Below the pieces are notes generated by a model. The model did no database searches. It was not told the origin of the DNA and saw only the letters and a list, made by a program, of their open reading frames with translations. A DNA stretch of 64,000 nt, from positions 11,472,501 to 11,536,500 of the forward strand of contig OZ017796.1 in the NCBI GenBank assembly GCA_963969395.1, read 5' to 3'. The position numbers were made by a program, and so were the translations under genes. This document shows positions 11,371-23,309 of this stretch, in pieces (position 1 is the first letter of the stretch; every line of letters starts with the position of its first letter). The DNA is from Pseudoscleropodium purum. Taxonomy: Eukaryota > Streptophyta > Bryopsida > Hypnales > Brachytheciaceae.

Positions 11371-14275
11371 TACACCAAATATTTAACCATTTCTACACAT
11401 TTGAAAATATGCAAATTCAAGTGTCAAATAATACACCCACTAGGATGTGTTTTCTATTTTGTAAAGATTATACACCATCATTATAAGAGAATCTAAGAAC
11501 TTGTGATGGAATGGACTCTCTTGAAAGAAAATAGTCAAAATACTTAAAAAAATCTGTAGAATTAGTCCAATTTTTATATGTTACATTTTTTCTATTTTTT
11601 TTTAAGAATTAACTTTTACTAAACTAAAACAATCAAAATCAAAATCAAAGCATTTTTAAATAGAAGTGTGCTTAATAAAACTAATTGCTTATAAATTAAT
11701 TCTATTTTGAATTTTGACAACTTTTTTACATGTTTGTAGGAAGTTTAGAAGAAAAAAACTAAACTTGTTGTAATTCAAAAATATACTATTAGCATGGAGT
11801 GTAGTACATTTTTTCTAAGACAAAACCAAGGCAATTCCAAATAGGTTCATTTGTGGGAAAACTCAAATTACCTTAATGTTTAATTAGCTAATGTCATTTT
11901 ATAGGTAAATTATAACGTTAATTTTAATTTATTAGGATATTTGGTAAATTTCGTAGTCTATTTAGGAATGGAAAAGAAATTCTCTTTCTAATTTCCGTCC
12001 AATTATAAATATAAATTTCTAACCACTAAGTCCGTCTTATAACCAGTCTTATTTTAAAATAAAATGTAAATCTGAAGGTATAAACTAAAGAAATCTGCAT
12101 CCACAAATCTCATGCTTTGAATTCACTGAAATATATAACAAATGTAATTATTTGCAACTTATATTTCACAACATATATATTTAAATTTTGAAAATTCGAT
12201 TTAACCGAGAATTCATTAATTGTTATACACAAACATCATCTCAACATCTAAGTCGCTTAAAGCGCTAATGTCTCAATTACTTAAAGTAAATGTAACATAT
12301 ATCTTTTCTAGGAATTGAAAACAACCAAGGATATTGCTTTAAGCAAATACATTAACACACATATGCTTTAAGCATTTCTAAAAAATTTCTTGAAGGATTT
12401 ATAATATGCTTTACTAAATTATTTAAAGAATTACAAATTCTTCCCTTCTCAGTGCTCTAGTTTTTATTTAATTATGTATTCTTCCATCTTTAGCTTTAAG
12501 CTTTCTTCATTCACATCACCATATTATCTTAAAACCTTCTCTTTTCAATTGTAGTACTAATTCTAAATTATATTTATTGAATTTACACAACTACATACAA
12601 TTTCTAATAAAAGAATTTAAATAAGCATTCAATCATACAATCATGTACTCATGTTTTTCAATTGAAATGTCATTTATTTATCATATGAATAATTATTTAT
12701 TACTTAGAATGTACAACAATTGTTTATTTGTTCAATGATTTCTATTTACTAGAAATGTAAACTCATATTCCAACTCATAATAAATCTCACTTTTAAATTT
12801 TGTTTCAAATATAGATGTCCATTTGTGATACAAAGATATTCCAATCCTTTAAATGAGAATAATTACCAATCACTGGTTAATCATTAAATTCCAAAATAAA
12901 ATTCAATCTCTGGATCACTCAATTCCAAACCAATCCTTGGTTAACAAATAATTTCGAATCACTGGAATTATTAAGTCAATTACTAACTTAATATTTTATT
13001 TCTTTCTACTACAAATCTTACTTTAAGCATTGACACATAAATTCTCGTGAGAGATGAAATATAACCGGTAGACAAAATCTACTCAAAGTATAATCAAATT
13101 CTCTTAAAGAGACTCCCTCTATGAAATGCTCAAGGCAATGTATCATCAAAATTAAACTTCATACTTGGAGCAATAAGCACTATCATTTAAGTGAATAAAA
13201 CAACATGAAAAAAAAATGACAATTAAGATTCTAACAAATAACACAACATACAAGAAACGTGACTTCATGTCACAAAAAGTAAGAGAAATTAAAAAGAGAT
13301 AAGAATGAGAGAAGAGAGACTATTTATGATTATCCTACCTCAAACACCCCTTCCAATTTCTTGTTAAAAAACTTGTTAAAAAACCCGTCAAAATCCACAA
13401 CCCCTTCAATCAAAAAGTCTTTTCACATTTAACTTCAAATATTACCACATTCACATTTAATTACTCAAAACTTTTAAACATTTAATCCATTTCACACTAA
13501 GAAAACAAAATTTAACTAGAAAGTAAAATTGTCTTGATTACATGGAGATATTTACATTTCAAGATAAAAACTACCTCATTTATTTAACTTGCAATTGATG
13601 TCTAATTTTTGAGTTTTATTGTATATTGATAATTTCTGTTCTTTTTTCTTAACATTTTATTATAGCTAAATATCTACATCTACGACTAACATTTCCTTCT
13701 ATGGTCCCTCCTAACTTAAAATTTGGAACTAAATTATTTTTTAACGACTACTAAAGTATTAATTATACAAATTTGGTTATTGAAGTACTAAATGTGAATA
13801 TTTTCACGACAACAAAAGGTATGTTTCTTTTAGTTCCAACTAAGCCCATCTTCTTTAAGCTTCTTTTACTTTTTTAAGAATAGAAGATATATTTGTGTAG
13901 GCCATATTTTTTTAAGGATTCCCTAGAAGAAATACATCCTAAAAAAATCATTCTATACAATGGTTTTGTAATAAATTTATTGAAACTAACACATCTTTAT
14001 TGAAAATAATGCAAATTTAACCCAAAGCCATCATGTGGATTGGTTTATTTTGTGCATATTTTTATATTAAAAATTGCTTTCTCAAACTATACTTCGAAGC
14101 TCAAAACATGGATAAAAAAATAGAATAAATTATAATTTGATGTTAAAATTTCATCTTATATGCATTGGACCAACCTTCACACACCTTCACTTCACCAACA
14201 ATATCACGTTCTGTAAGATTGTCATAAACTTTGCATTAACTAATTTTAGATTTGTTTGAAGTGCTCCACATTTAC

Positions 14276-14834
14276 ATTGGTTTCCCATATTCCTCATTTA
14301 CAATGCATAGAGACTTTACCGCACTATGATGTTGAGCATATTCAAATAAGTATTCTCCTTTTAAATCCCATATTTTAATGGAAAAGTCAACTCCAGCTAC
14401 CCAATTCATATAACATTTCAAACAACTTTTAAAATTATCCTTTTAGCATATTGACAAATTAATCTATTCTTTCAGATTCTACATATATGATTGTTTAATT
14501 CTATACTTATTTACAAATATTTCAATATTTAAAGAAATATATATTCAATTTTTATGCAATTGAATTTCATGTAATATATTTTTTTAAATTGCATTATGAA
14601 GGGTGAAAGATGTTCAATACATAGTGTTCACTAGACCATATTGAATTGGTCTTTGTTATGATGCTTGTTACACCGCCAAGGTGTGCCCTCATGCGATCCC
14701 CCATAAAATTTTTATTCTTATCAAAGATGGCGAGGTTGCCATGAGAAAATCCTACCCACAATGCTTTTCTATTGCATGTTCCTTGAATTATGTTTATCGG
14801 TTCATCAAGCCCCTTATGAATTTTGAAAGATAAT
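14276..14834 (-). pseudogene. two WD-like exon blocks of the pseudogene
   Basis: Block 14594-14834 encodes KALWVGFSHGNLAIFDKNK then AHLGGVTSI, the pattern of a WD blade (WVG..DG.I.IFD...H.G.V). Block 14276 to about 14415 encodes NWVAGVDFSIKIWDLKGEY then HHSAVKSLCIV, a second blade; a donor-like AT|GTAAAT follows. Both lie in the order expected for the larger gene. Confidence 0.6.
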
Positions 14835-15514
14835 CTACTCTATTAGAACACAAATTCACATTCAAAATAATTATATCTTTTGAATTCTAAGAAATGTTAG
14901 TATAAATACTTCAAATGTTAATAATTTGCAACATTTATCATGCTAGTGTGTTTATTTTAATTATTTTAAAATTAAGATGTCCATTATTTTGAAATATTCA
15001 TGTTTTGGTATATATATACTAAGTTTAACTAAAATATGTTTCAAAATCAAAAAATATTTGAAAGTTCCAACAAACAATGGATTATTATTGTCCAATGGTG
15101 CTCGTTTGCACTATAAATTTGAAATTAATGGAGTTTATTCTATAGAAATGTAAGATAGACACTTGTAGCATTCATAAATAATTCCATTTGGCATGGTATA
15201 GGATATGTTGATGCAAGATTAAAAAGAGGGTATTTACATAGAAAATCATGAATTTGATGAGTAGGAGTGAATATTAGCATTTTAGAGATTTTTTTAATTG
15301 ATTTTAAAATAGAATTAAAATTTAGAAAAGACATTGAAGGAACCTAAGATTGTATTTTTGGATACAAAGATATACCACAATATCCATTGTATAATTTAAA
15401 AAAAATTGAACTAAGAGTTTATTACCCTTACAAAGTGTATGTGTTTTTAATAATAGGAAGACATATGTAAAGGTATTTTCAATTTTCTGGGTTTTAGTGA
15501 ACAACAAACTGAAG

Positions 15515-15622
15515 TATTGAATTCATATAGGATGCCTTGTTTATCACTTGCTACAAGCCTTGTACCACAAAAGTTAGCACAACGCATAGCTTCATCCAAA
15601 GTTGCCATCAATGCCACTGCAT
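15515..15622 (-). pseudogene. WD-like block of the pseudogene, frameshifted
   Basis: One frame gives ALMATLDEAMRCANF; a second frame continues with GTRLVASDKQGILYEFNT, a blade-like strand pattern. A single-base indel near 15575 would join them. Short and diverged, so the call rests on its position between the start exon and the clearer WD blocks. Confidence 0.4.
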
Positions 15623-15713
15623 CCAATTACATATGCTTAGTACAATCCATAAAAAAATCAAAGGGAGATAGATGAAGAACACATTTATATTCTACTCATC
15701 ATTTTGTTATATA

Positions 15714-15879
15714 CACTATAAGAACCTTGTATTTTTTTATGCAATTTTAGGTGACATCCACATGTTGCTATGCTTACAATAGCATCAAACATAACATCAT
15801 ATTTGATGTTATTGTTAACATAAAAATAGGTGAATGTCTTTATAAATTGCATAAAAAAAATACAAGGTTCTTGATAGTG
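15714..15879. mobile_element. CACTA-type miniature element with long terminal inverted repeats
   Basis: Starts CACTATAAGAACCTTG and ends CAAGGTTCTTGATAGTG. The inverted similarity runs about 45 bp inward through the TATTTTTTTATGCAATTT block. A CACTA start is the hallmark of the En/Spm superfamily in plants. At 166 bp with no coding capacity it is a non-autonomous miniature element. Flanking three-base target copies do not match, so the insertion is old or one end is altered. Confidence 0.7.
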
Positions 15880-16954
15880 GGGTTACTATTTGCACTAGAG
15901 TAAACTTAATTGTTTGTAAAAAAAAGGAAATGATAGAGTTAATTGTAAAGCATATGCAATGTAGGACTAGGAACTGGAATTTGAGAAAAAAAATCAAGAT
16001 GAAACTCCTTGGAGCACCCAAATTAGAAACTAATGGACTTTGGTGTTGTGTTCCTTTTGTACTATTCTTAATTAAGCCTTCCTTTGACCCCTTAGAATGA
16101 CCTTCAAGATTAAATCTAATGAATTTCATATTTATATTTATAGTTGAAAATAGTATATGTCAACACAAATTTTTTATTCTATCCAAGATATTAATAATCT
16201 TTTTTATAAAAACAAAGGTTGAAATTTTGTCATTTTTTCTTTTAAAAAACAAGCAAACATTTTGTTCTACTTCAAAGCAAAACATCACTCAATAGCTTAA
16301 AGTAAAAACAAAGACATTTAATCCTAAATGTTCAAGGTACCAAATTTTGGTGTTGATAATACTTTGAAGCTAAAGAAGACCTTACCAAGTTGTTATTTTT
16401 GAAAAATTCTTTTTGAAGTCTAGTTTTAGCATTAAAAAATTGATTTTGAAAATGATTGATTATGATTTTTCTATTCAAGATTTTGTACAAGGGTGTCCAT
16501 TGCAAAATCTTGGTTTACTAGTATTGAAGGCCCTTAGAAATGAGTCTCAAATACACAACATCTTGAAGAAAAATCACATAAAAAAATCACTTAAAAAAAT
16601 TACAAAGTTGATTTTGAAAAGTCATAAATTAATTGGAGTTATACATGTTATGCCCTTTAACCTCATATTTTTTTTGGTGACCAATTTTTTAGATTTGACA
16701 TGTGAAAAGAGGATTGAAAGACTTTAAAATACCTTTCATAGTTTTAACACCCTCAAGATCAAAGGTTATAATTTTTCAATCCATAAGAGATATTATTGTG
16801 TTTTCTTTTTGTATGTGATCTTTTGCATGTCTAGTATGAATTTGTACAATTACAATTTCCAAAAACTTGATAAAACTTGTCAACCTGTTGGAATTTTGTT
16901 CAATTTTGAACAAGTTCCAAAAGCTCAAAAAAGTCCTTGGGCATTTTGTTTATC

Positions 16955-17105
16955 CTTAGAATTTCATGTAGAAAGGTGAAGCCTTGCACAACAATTTGAC
17001 CTCCAATGAGTGCTAGCTCTTGGATTCTTCTCAACAAACAATCATGCAATACCCAAAAGGATGATTTCCATGGTGACCAACCCGATGTTCTCAAGTTAAA
17101 TTTAC
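16955..17105. repeat. dispersed repeat, copy C
   Basis: About 150 bp similar to the ends of copies A and B, sharing GCACAACAATTTGACCT, AGTGCT, AAAGGATGATTTCCATGGTGACC and ending AAGTTAAATTTA. It lies in what would be intron 1 of the WD/coiled-coil gene, next to the start exon, in the same orientation as the other two. Confidence 0.6.
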
Positions 17106-17192
17106 AAAATGATGTTTGTGGATGTCAATTGTTTGTTGCAATTGCAATTAAAAATTTTAACACAAAATGGAGTGACTAATGAGCATACTTAC

Positions 17193-17334
17193 CTTGAAGT
17201 TTGAATCCTTCGTGTGCAGGAACTTGTCGAGGAGACTTTGATTTCGACAAGGATTTCCGACTGTTGTTCAAGGGCAAGTTTACATTGAATTTAAACTTCA
17301 TATCGGCGCCTTCATCTTCATTAAGACCAGCCAT
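17193..17334 (-). pseudogene. start exon of the WD/coiled-coil pseudogene
   Basis: ATG at 17334 opens 47 codons and ends at a consensus donor CAAG|GTAAGT (17193). The peptide begins MAGLNEDEGADMKFKF and continues through a basic Ser-rich part (SRKSLSKSKSPRQ). The exon itself is intact and less AT-rich than its surroundings. Assignment to the downstream WD/coil blocks is by position and strand. Confidence 0.5.
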
Positions 17335-19800
17335 GTTTGCAGTGGAGAGGACAGGACTCTAGGACCAAAATATTCACCCTGTGGAGTCTCAAACAATTGC
17401 AGAAAAATCAAATTATTGTGTGCAATTTGGCAATTAAACTTTCAAATGTTTTTTAAAAATCTGCCATGGATGAAATTGTAGGTGTCCAATTACAATTGAA
17501 AATTTCAGACTCTTTGGTGCAAAAGGAAGCAATTATGATTTTCTAGGTCAAGCACCTAAAAAGCACCATAATAACCACAAAAAAAAATCCAAATTTTTTG
17601 GATTCCTACAACCACCATAATTTACAAATTTGATTATTTCAAACCTTACAATACACAAAGAATATTAAAAAATTGAATCTTGGGTTGGACAATCAAATTT
17701 GTAGTGATGAACAGTATAGTATATTTTTCATGCAAATTTTAGGTTTGAAATTGTAAGTTCGAATAGTGAACAATATAGAGTGGGCATTAATGATAGAGCT
17801 TGCAAAATTGTATAAAACATATTCAATTTTCTAAGAAATTTCAAGTTTATAATTTATATATAAACTAGATTTAGTAAAGTTTATCTTCTTAATCAGATTT
17901 GAAATTAAATAAACTCATCTTCAAGGACAAAAGTAGATTGACTAACAAACATCTAATATGTGTTCTTTTTTGTCTTTAAGAGTTCAAACATAAAAATAGG
18001 AATTAAATTTCTTCTAATTTGCATATGTTGAAAGTTCAAAAAATTCATTTAATTTCATTAAATTTGGAATTCTATATGTTTTCTTCAATTTAAAGATTCT
18101 AGATTTTTCAATTTTCTTGACTCAAATTCAAATAAATGCTTCAATCAATACTTCCACATTAAACTTCTCATTTGTCCAACTTCATAGTATCTTCAACAAT
18201 GACTATAGACAATTGCAATTTATTAAATCTACCTAAGATTGTAGATTCAATTAACATTGAAATATAAGATGTATCAATGTACTTTGAAATCTCCAACTTC
18301 AAATTTCCAAAGGATGGATTTAAGAAGAATTTGCAAGAATATATAATTATAGTTGCGTAGGTGCACATGCTTTTAACTAACAAGAAGAAACTGAATTCTA
18401 AGTTCTAAGTTTTGAGTTGTCTGTATAAAAAATTATGAGTTGTGCAATAGAAAAACCTTGACTTCTTGACAAATCAAATTTCTTATCATGGATTTTAGAT
18501 CAAGCTCTAACAACTTAAGCACCCTACTATTGGCACACTAAAAATTTCAATTTAACCCTTCAAGGACCAAGGGGGATTTTTAAAGAAACATTGTCAAGAA
18601 TTGTGGGTTTGGGTATGTTATTAAAAAATAAAAATTGAAAGTTTTTTTTAACTTAAAACATAAAATATTGAATGAAAACATTTTACCAAAGTCTAGAAAT
18701 TTTTTTAGCCCATTTGACCGCATGGATTGGAAGATCATAATGTTTGAAGTGAGAAAAATAACTTTTTTCATTCCTACAAAATAGGATCAATAGACTTTGG
18801 GCCCTCTTGGAGTAAAATTTTTTACTCTATAAGAAAATGAGGATTTTAACCATTTATAAGCACATAATGTTAGGTTCACCCATGGAAATTTTTAGATTTT
18901 TGGCTTAAACTAAATCACTTTGCAATGCAAGGAAGTTAAGCCATAAATTAGAAATACACTTGCCATTTTTTGATGATTTCTTGTGCAAGGAGGAAGTTTT
19001 TTATTTGAAACTTGGATGGTGAAAATTTAGAGACAAGAATTTTTAACATATGTAAAACATTTCAAGAATTTTGACTTTACAAATTACAAGATAATAGGAC
19101 TTGAAGGTAGAAGAAAATGTTTTTTTTCTTGAAACTGGCCCATTGTAGCTAACAAAGTTTGACTCCTCTTAGAATGTGATTTGAAGACGATTTTTTTTTT
19201 TTTTTTTTGACAATATTATGCCATATTTTATTATTTATATGCCAAATTTCAATAGTTGATGAATTTTTTTGCAAAGGATTCTCAAAAGATTTCCAAATTG
19301 CATGAGAGGCCCCAAAAGTTCAAGGTAGCATAAGTTTTGACCCAAGCATCCGATTAGATTTAAAAAAAAATAGTCTTTCACTAAGGAAGTATTTGTTTAC
19401 ACGATGTGTCCAAATTTCATGAACATCCATCTAAAAATGACTTTGTAAGAACCTTCCCAAGATTTCTTATGTACATTAAATGGATACTTGGTCCTGTAGG
19501 TTTTAGTCTTTTCAAAACTATTGAGTATCATTTGAAATCAAAATTGCGTTCACTTCTCATACCTAGCAATAGAACTTAATAACAAATATGATGTTGACCT
19601 TACATACAATTGCAAAAATATGCTCGTCTGGTAGACTAAGATGAACAACCTTCCTTGCTCATCTCCAATTTTATTCCTTAGGAAAAACATAGGGACTATT
19701 TATTTTCCACTCATCATAAAATTTGGAAATCTCAAATTCATATTTGCAATTGGAGGCCTAAAATTAAGTAGGAGTGGTGTAGAAAATAGATTATTCAAGA
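17335..19800. other. AT-rich spacer with repeat traces
   Basis: No gene seen. A TTTAACCCTTCAAGGACCA motif near 18553 resembles an end of the TTAA-flanked family, but no partner end was found. Open frames near 18168-18383 and 18580-18771 are short and AT-driven. Confidence 0.45.
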
Positions 19801-20191
19801 AAAAGAAAAAGCGGGGTCTTGTTTTAAACATTCACCCCTTGAGAAAAAAACGCCGGTATTCTTTGGGAGGACGAACGAGGGGGTCGATCCACCCCGGCCG
19901 TCCTGCAGGTGCAAACCAAGCACACTGCAGGATACGTAGATTGATTAAGTTAATTGGTAGATTTGACTCCCATCAGCTCAAATAAACCAGACCTATTTTA
20001 AGATCCGATACCCGCATCCGTAGATGTAGAACTACGTCTGATCGTGCAGACACCAAAACGCAAGAGTGTATGGCTTCCACACTCCTCTGTCCCCTCGCGC
20101 AGTAACTTAGGTCTGAAGCTTCCATTGTTGCCCTGAGTTCCGAAGGACAGACTCGACGCATGGCGAGGCCCGTGCGAGTCTTTGTGTAGAG

Positions 20192-20560
20192 TTAGAATAT
20201 TGAGTTGGAATGATTTGCATGCATCCAGGACTGGGTTGGAATAATTTGGGAGAGGTTTGTGTGTGCGGGGATTGAGGACTGCAAGACGATTCTAGCGAGG
20301 ACGCGGCAGATCGTTCGATGTGGAGTTCTGGGGAAAATGGAAGTGTGAGCATCTCAGTCAGCGTTGCAGAGCTCCCATGAATTTTCATACCTGCCACGAT
20401 TGTGGCGTTGTGGCCTCACAATGTCACTTATTAGCTGGCTAAGTGGAAAGCAAATCAGCTGCTTCCGGCCATCCAGTGAGGAATTCTGAAATTCAGAGCG
20501 GACATGGACGATGGTGTTCCTGGGTTTAGGGTTTTCTGTTTGTTTGGGGTCGAGCGCCAT
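20192..20560 (-). CDS. candidate two-exon small protein of unknown function (101 aa)
   Basis: ATG at 20560 opens MALDPKQTENPKPRN. Exon 1 is 20391-20560 (donor GGCAG|GTATGA). Exon 2 is 20192-20327 (acceptor CATTTTCCCCAG), ending in TAA at 20192. The phases fit and the joined frame is open, but no domain is recognised. The start lies only 24 bp from the divergent candidate at 20585, which leaves no room for two normal 5' leaders, so at most one is likely to be a real coding gene. The island could also be a non-coding transcript or the relic of a gene's 5' end. Confidence 0.25.
20522..20535 (-). promoter_or_regulatory. telo-box-like motif (AAACCCTAAACCC)
   Basis: Plus-strand GGGTTTAGGGTTTT, which on minus reads AAAACCCTAAACCC. 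Telo-boxes of this form are known in plant promoters and leaders of translation and cell-cycle genes. Here it lies inside the first exon of the minus candidate, supporting the idea that this is a promoter/leader region. Confidence 0.4.
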
Positions 20561-20584
20561 CCAGCGGGTCCGAAATGGAATGCT

Positions 20585-21084
20585 ATGATGAGTTCTCAGT
20601 GTGAGAATCGTAGCAGTAAGTAATCATTTGCGCAGCTGCCGCATTCCAACATCGTGAACTAGTTCGGCCGGTGCGTCAATCCGTTAGTATTCGATGCGAG
20701 CAGAGGTTTTCCTCTGTTCTTTCAGAGGATCGCAGACCTACTCCGCTTCGTATTCCACCATGCTTGGTTGAACCGGTGAGTCACATTCGGTGCATGATTG
20801 ACCATCGACGCTACTGCTGTTGACTTGCGTTACGGGAATTCTATACTTGGTTTCCACGTCGGTGTTGGATGTTTGGCCGCAATCCCGTATTGCTGATCAC
20901 GACTGGCACTGGAACGGGAAGTTCGGACGACAGAAACTCTTGCAAACAAGAAATCTCTTGCAAAATTCTGAGTTTTTACAGGGATGGATGCTGAATTGTG
21001 TTACAGCGAAGGGATCGCGCTCGCTTTGTGGCTTTGAAGAGACCGAGCGGAATTGATCGAATGAGTTGCTTCGTACACTCGTAA
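20585..21084 (+). CDS. candidate three-exon small basic protein of unknown function (about 52 aa)
   Basis: Exon 1 is 20585-20615 (MMSSQCENRS, donor GCA|GTAAGT). Exon 2 is 20726-20775 (acceptor TCTGTTCTTTCAG; DRRPTPLRIPPCLVEP; donor CCG|GTGAGT). Exon 3 is either 21007-21084 (acceptor TGTGTTACAG; RRDRARFVALKRPSG; stop TAA) or 20982-21056 (acceptor AGTTTTTACAG; stop TGA). Both fit phase 0. The donors are strong, which supports a spliced transcript, but the protein is not recognised. It may equally be a spliced leader or non-coding RNA. Confidence 0.25.
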
Positions 21085-22560
21085 TTAATTAAACACTCTT
21101 CGATGTCCTCCTTCTCTGATCCTGCAAACCTAAAGAAGCCATGACCTCAACGGTACGTACTGGGGGGACCACTCCAAGGGTGGAAAAAGGACACCCTCCT
21201 GCTAAAGCAATACGTTGTTGATCAATTGCGCTCCATTGAGGCTATGTCCAGTAAGGTTCGTGAAAGTTGAGGAAACAACACGAATTCCTCGCAATCGACC
21301 ACCTTGGCTTGGCATTTTAGTTCTCATAGCGAGACTCATTTTTCACGTTATCAAGTTCGTGAATTAAGAAGCTCCGGTGACAGTAGCCTTCCTGCGCTCT
21401 TCTCGCATCGTGCATTCTGCGTTACGAGTTCAAATTACGTGACCTCAATTGCCAAGAGCTGCTCAGATTTAGCTGCTAGGGATCACCGGCGTCGCCACTG
21501 GCAGAGCTTCAATTCCGAAGCTTGGCATTCTCCCCATCATCTTCTAGCTTCTCTTTGCTGCCAACAGCTGCAACAATGGAGATGGCTTTCTTTCTTTGCC
21601 TTGACTATCGACATCGCAAAGTCCTCTCCTGCTCAGATTTAGCTGCTCAGATTATAGAGCTCTGCAACTTGAACGTTTTCATTTTTGGCAATAAGAAATT
21701 TGAGCTGCACTTACTTACAATAGCTTCCTCTGGTGATTTGCTCATCCTCCAGGAGCTTAAGGGTTGAATTCATGTGTAAAAAAGTAACGTAATTGCAGCT
21801 AATATCGACCATTTGACCCCAAGAAGCATTTGTGCATGGTTCTCATTTTGAAATTCTCTCAGTTTTTTTTGTTAGATATTATTTGGAGTCAAGAGAGGAT
21901 TTGAGGTTCTTTTCCTATGCAATTTTTGGGCATCATGTGAATAAACTATGAAGTTTCAAAATGCTAAAAATAGATGTACTTCAAAATCAATTTTATGTTT
22001 TCATGTTCATAGAGCTTATATTTTGGACAAGAATCTAGATGGTGCAATTTTGCAAAAAACTCACAATTGAGTTTACCTTAGAAGATGGTGAACTCACAAC
22101 TAGTTGTTATTACCTTGGAAGATGGTATATGCATCCATCTACTTTTCCTTTTTGTAGAGAAGATTCAAGCAAAATTCCAATGCTAATAAATTTTGGCTTG
22201 AACATTGTCCCAATATCTAATTTAAGATAGGATCACTTAATATCAAGCTTACTCTCCAAAATGAACCCTAAAAATAAACCCTCAAAAAATTTCAAAGATT
22301 AAATAGATACTAATTGCACAATGTTGGAAATGAGGTCATTAAAATTAGGATTAGATTTAAAAAATCTATCAATCCAACTTTGACATCTTATAACTATCCT
22401 TCTATTATGTTAGGTTGTTTGATTGTTTACATTGAGATCCCCCTAACCATGGGTCTCCTATTTGCAAGTTTAGTATCATCAAAAAGCTCTTGGCAAGGAG
22501 GGGTCTATGGGCTTGGTATCGTGGCATTCCAACCTATGGCATGAAAGTAATTGAATTTAA
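21085..22560. other. GC-richer spacer grading into AT-rich sequence
   Basis: Frames such as 21304-21642 and 21522-21767 exist, but no domain is recognised. A TGCTCAGATTTAGCTGCT block occurs twice (about 21457 and 21631), suggesting a small internal duplication. No gene is supported. Confidence 0.35.
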
Positions 22561-23309
22561 AAGTTTCTACAAATTAAACAAATTAGAAAAAAAAATTTCT
22601 TTTATTTTGAGTCTTTTGACCATGGCAACAGCACAAGGCACACTAATTGTGCATTATATTTGGATGTTCTTAAAGCTAACTCAACTTTAGTTGCAATTTG
22701 TCTAAACCAATGAAAATCCAACAATACACTGTAATGGTTGTCATACCAAATTGGCTTGGTTTTCAGAGATACTACCTTACATGGCATCGACATAAGTAGG
22801 TCTCAACGAATTGACAGTAATCAATTTCAAACAAAGAATCATGACTAAATTTGTTAAGACTAAAAGGATGCAAAACTACATGTTTTCGTTAAGAGAAAAA
22901 AATCCTTGTTTGCCTTTCACACTCGCTACTGTTGCACAATTCCATGAAACCCAAATCGCAAAAGTAGTTGTAAACCTGTTCAAACATCACATTGGTCCGC
23001 CCATGTTTCAACTACCACCTAATCACAATTTTCTGCCACATCTGCAGACACAGGGTACTGACTTTCCCGTTATGAAAACAAACAACGAACTGGAGCAGCT
23101 TATAAATTGCTGCAATAGATGTCTGGTACATCAAAACCATTGAAACCTTCAGCTTCAGCAACAACTCTTGATTGTCAATATACGATCTACACTGTCTGCA
23201 CTTGAAGCAACTTATCGAGAAAATCTCATAAAGAAAAAGGGGTCCACAACTCAAGGAAAGACCAAACTTCTACTTGCAGCATGATGTTTCGCACTGAACC
23301 TTCCAAGTC
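22561..23309 (-). other. probable 3' UTR of the APD-like gene
   Basis: Downstream (minus) of the APD-like stop codon at 23310. Composition is gene-like to about 22820. An AATAAA-like signal on minus lies near 22600. No independent gene is seen. Confidence 0.35.

Larger units (their letters stand above)
8939..17334 (-). pseudogene. broken WD-repeat plus coiled-coil gene
   Basis: Exon-like blocks lie in one order on the minus strand. They are a start exon (17193-17334), WD-like blocks near 15515-15622, 14594-14834, 14276-14415 and 11100-11370, a WD-to-coil block (10384-10620), and a long coiled coil (8939-9579). WD signatures include KIWSGGEDKTIRVWS, HVWIGSIDSNILVWD and SIKIWDLKGEY. Together they read as one ancestral protein: N-terminal WD propeller, C-terminal coiled coil, probably a cytoplasmic scaffold. 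Breaks: frameshift near 15575 (before LVASDKQGILYEF), frameshift near 11195 between two adjacent WD motifs, in-frame TAG at 9232-9234, and frameshift near 8982. Junction phases of several introns also disagree. The exact family is not recognised, and more exons may be hidden between blocks. Confidence 0.65.

Noticed and set aside
16413..16727. 104-codon plus frame
   Set aside because: Lys/Ile/Leu/Phe content mirrors AT-rich background, with no domain or splice context.
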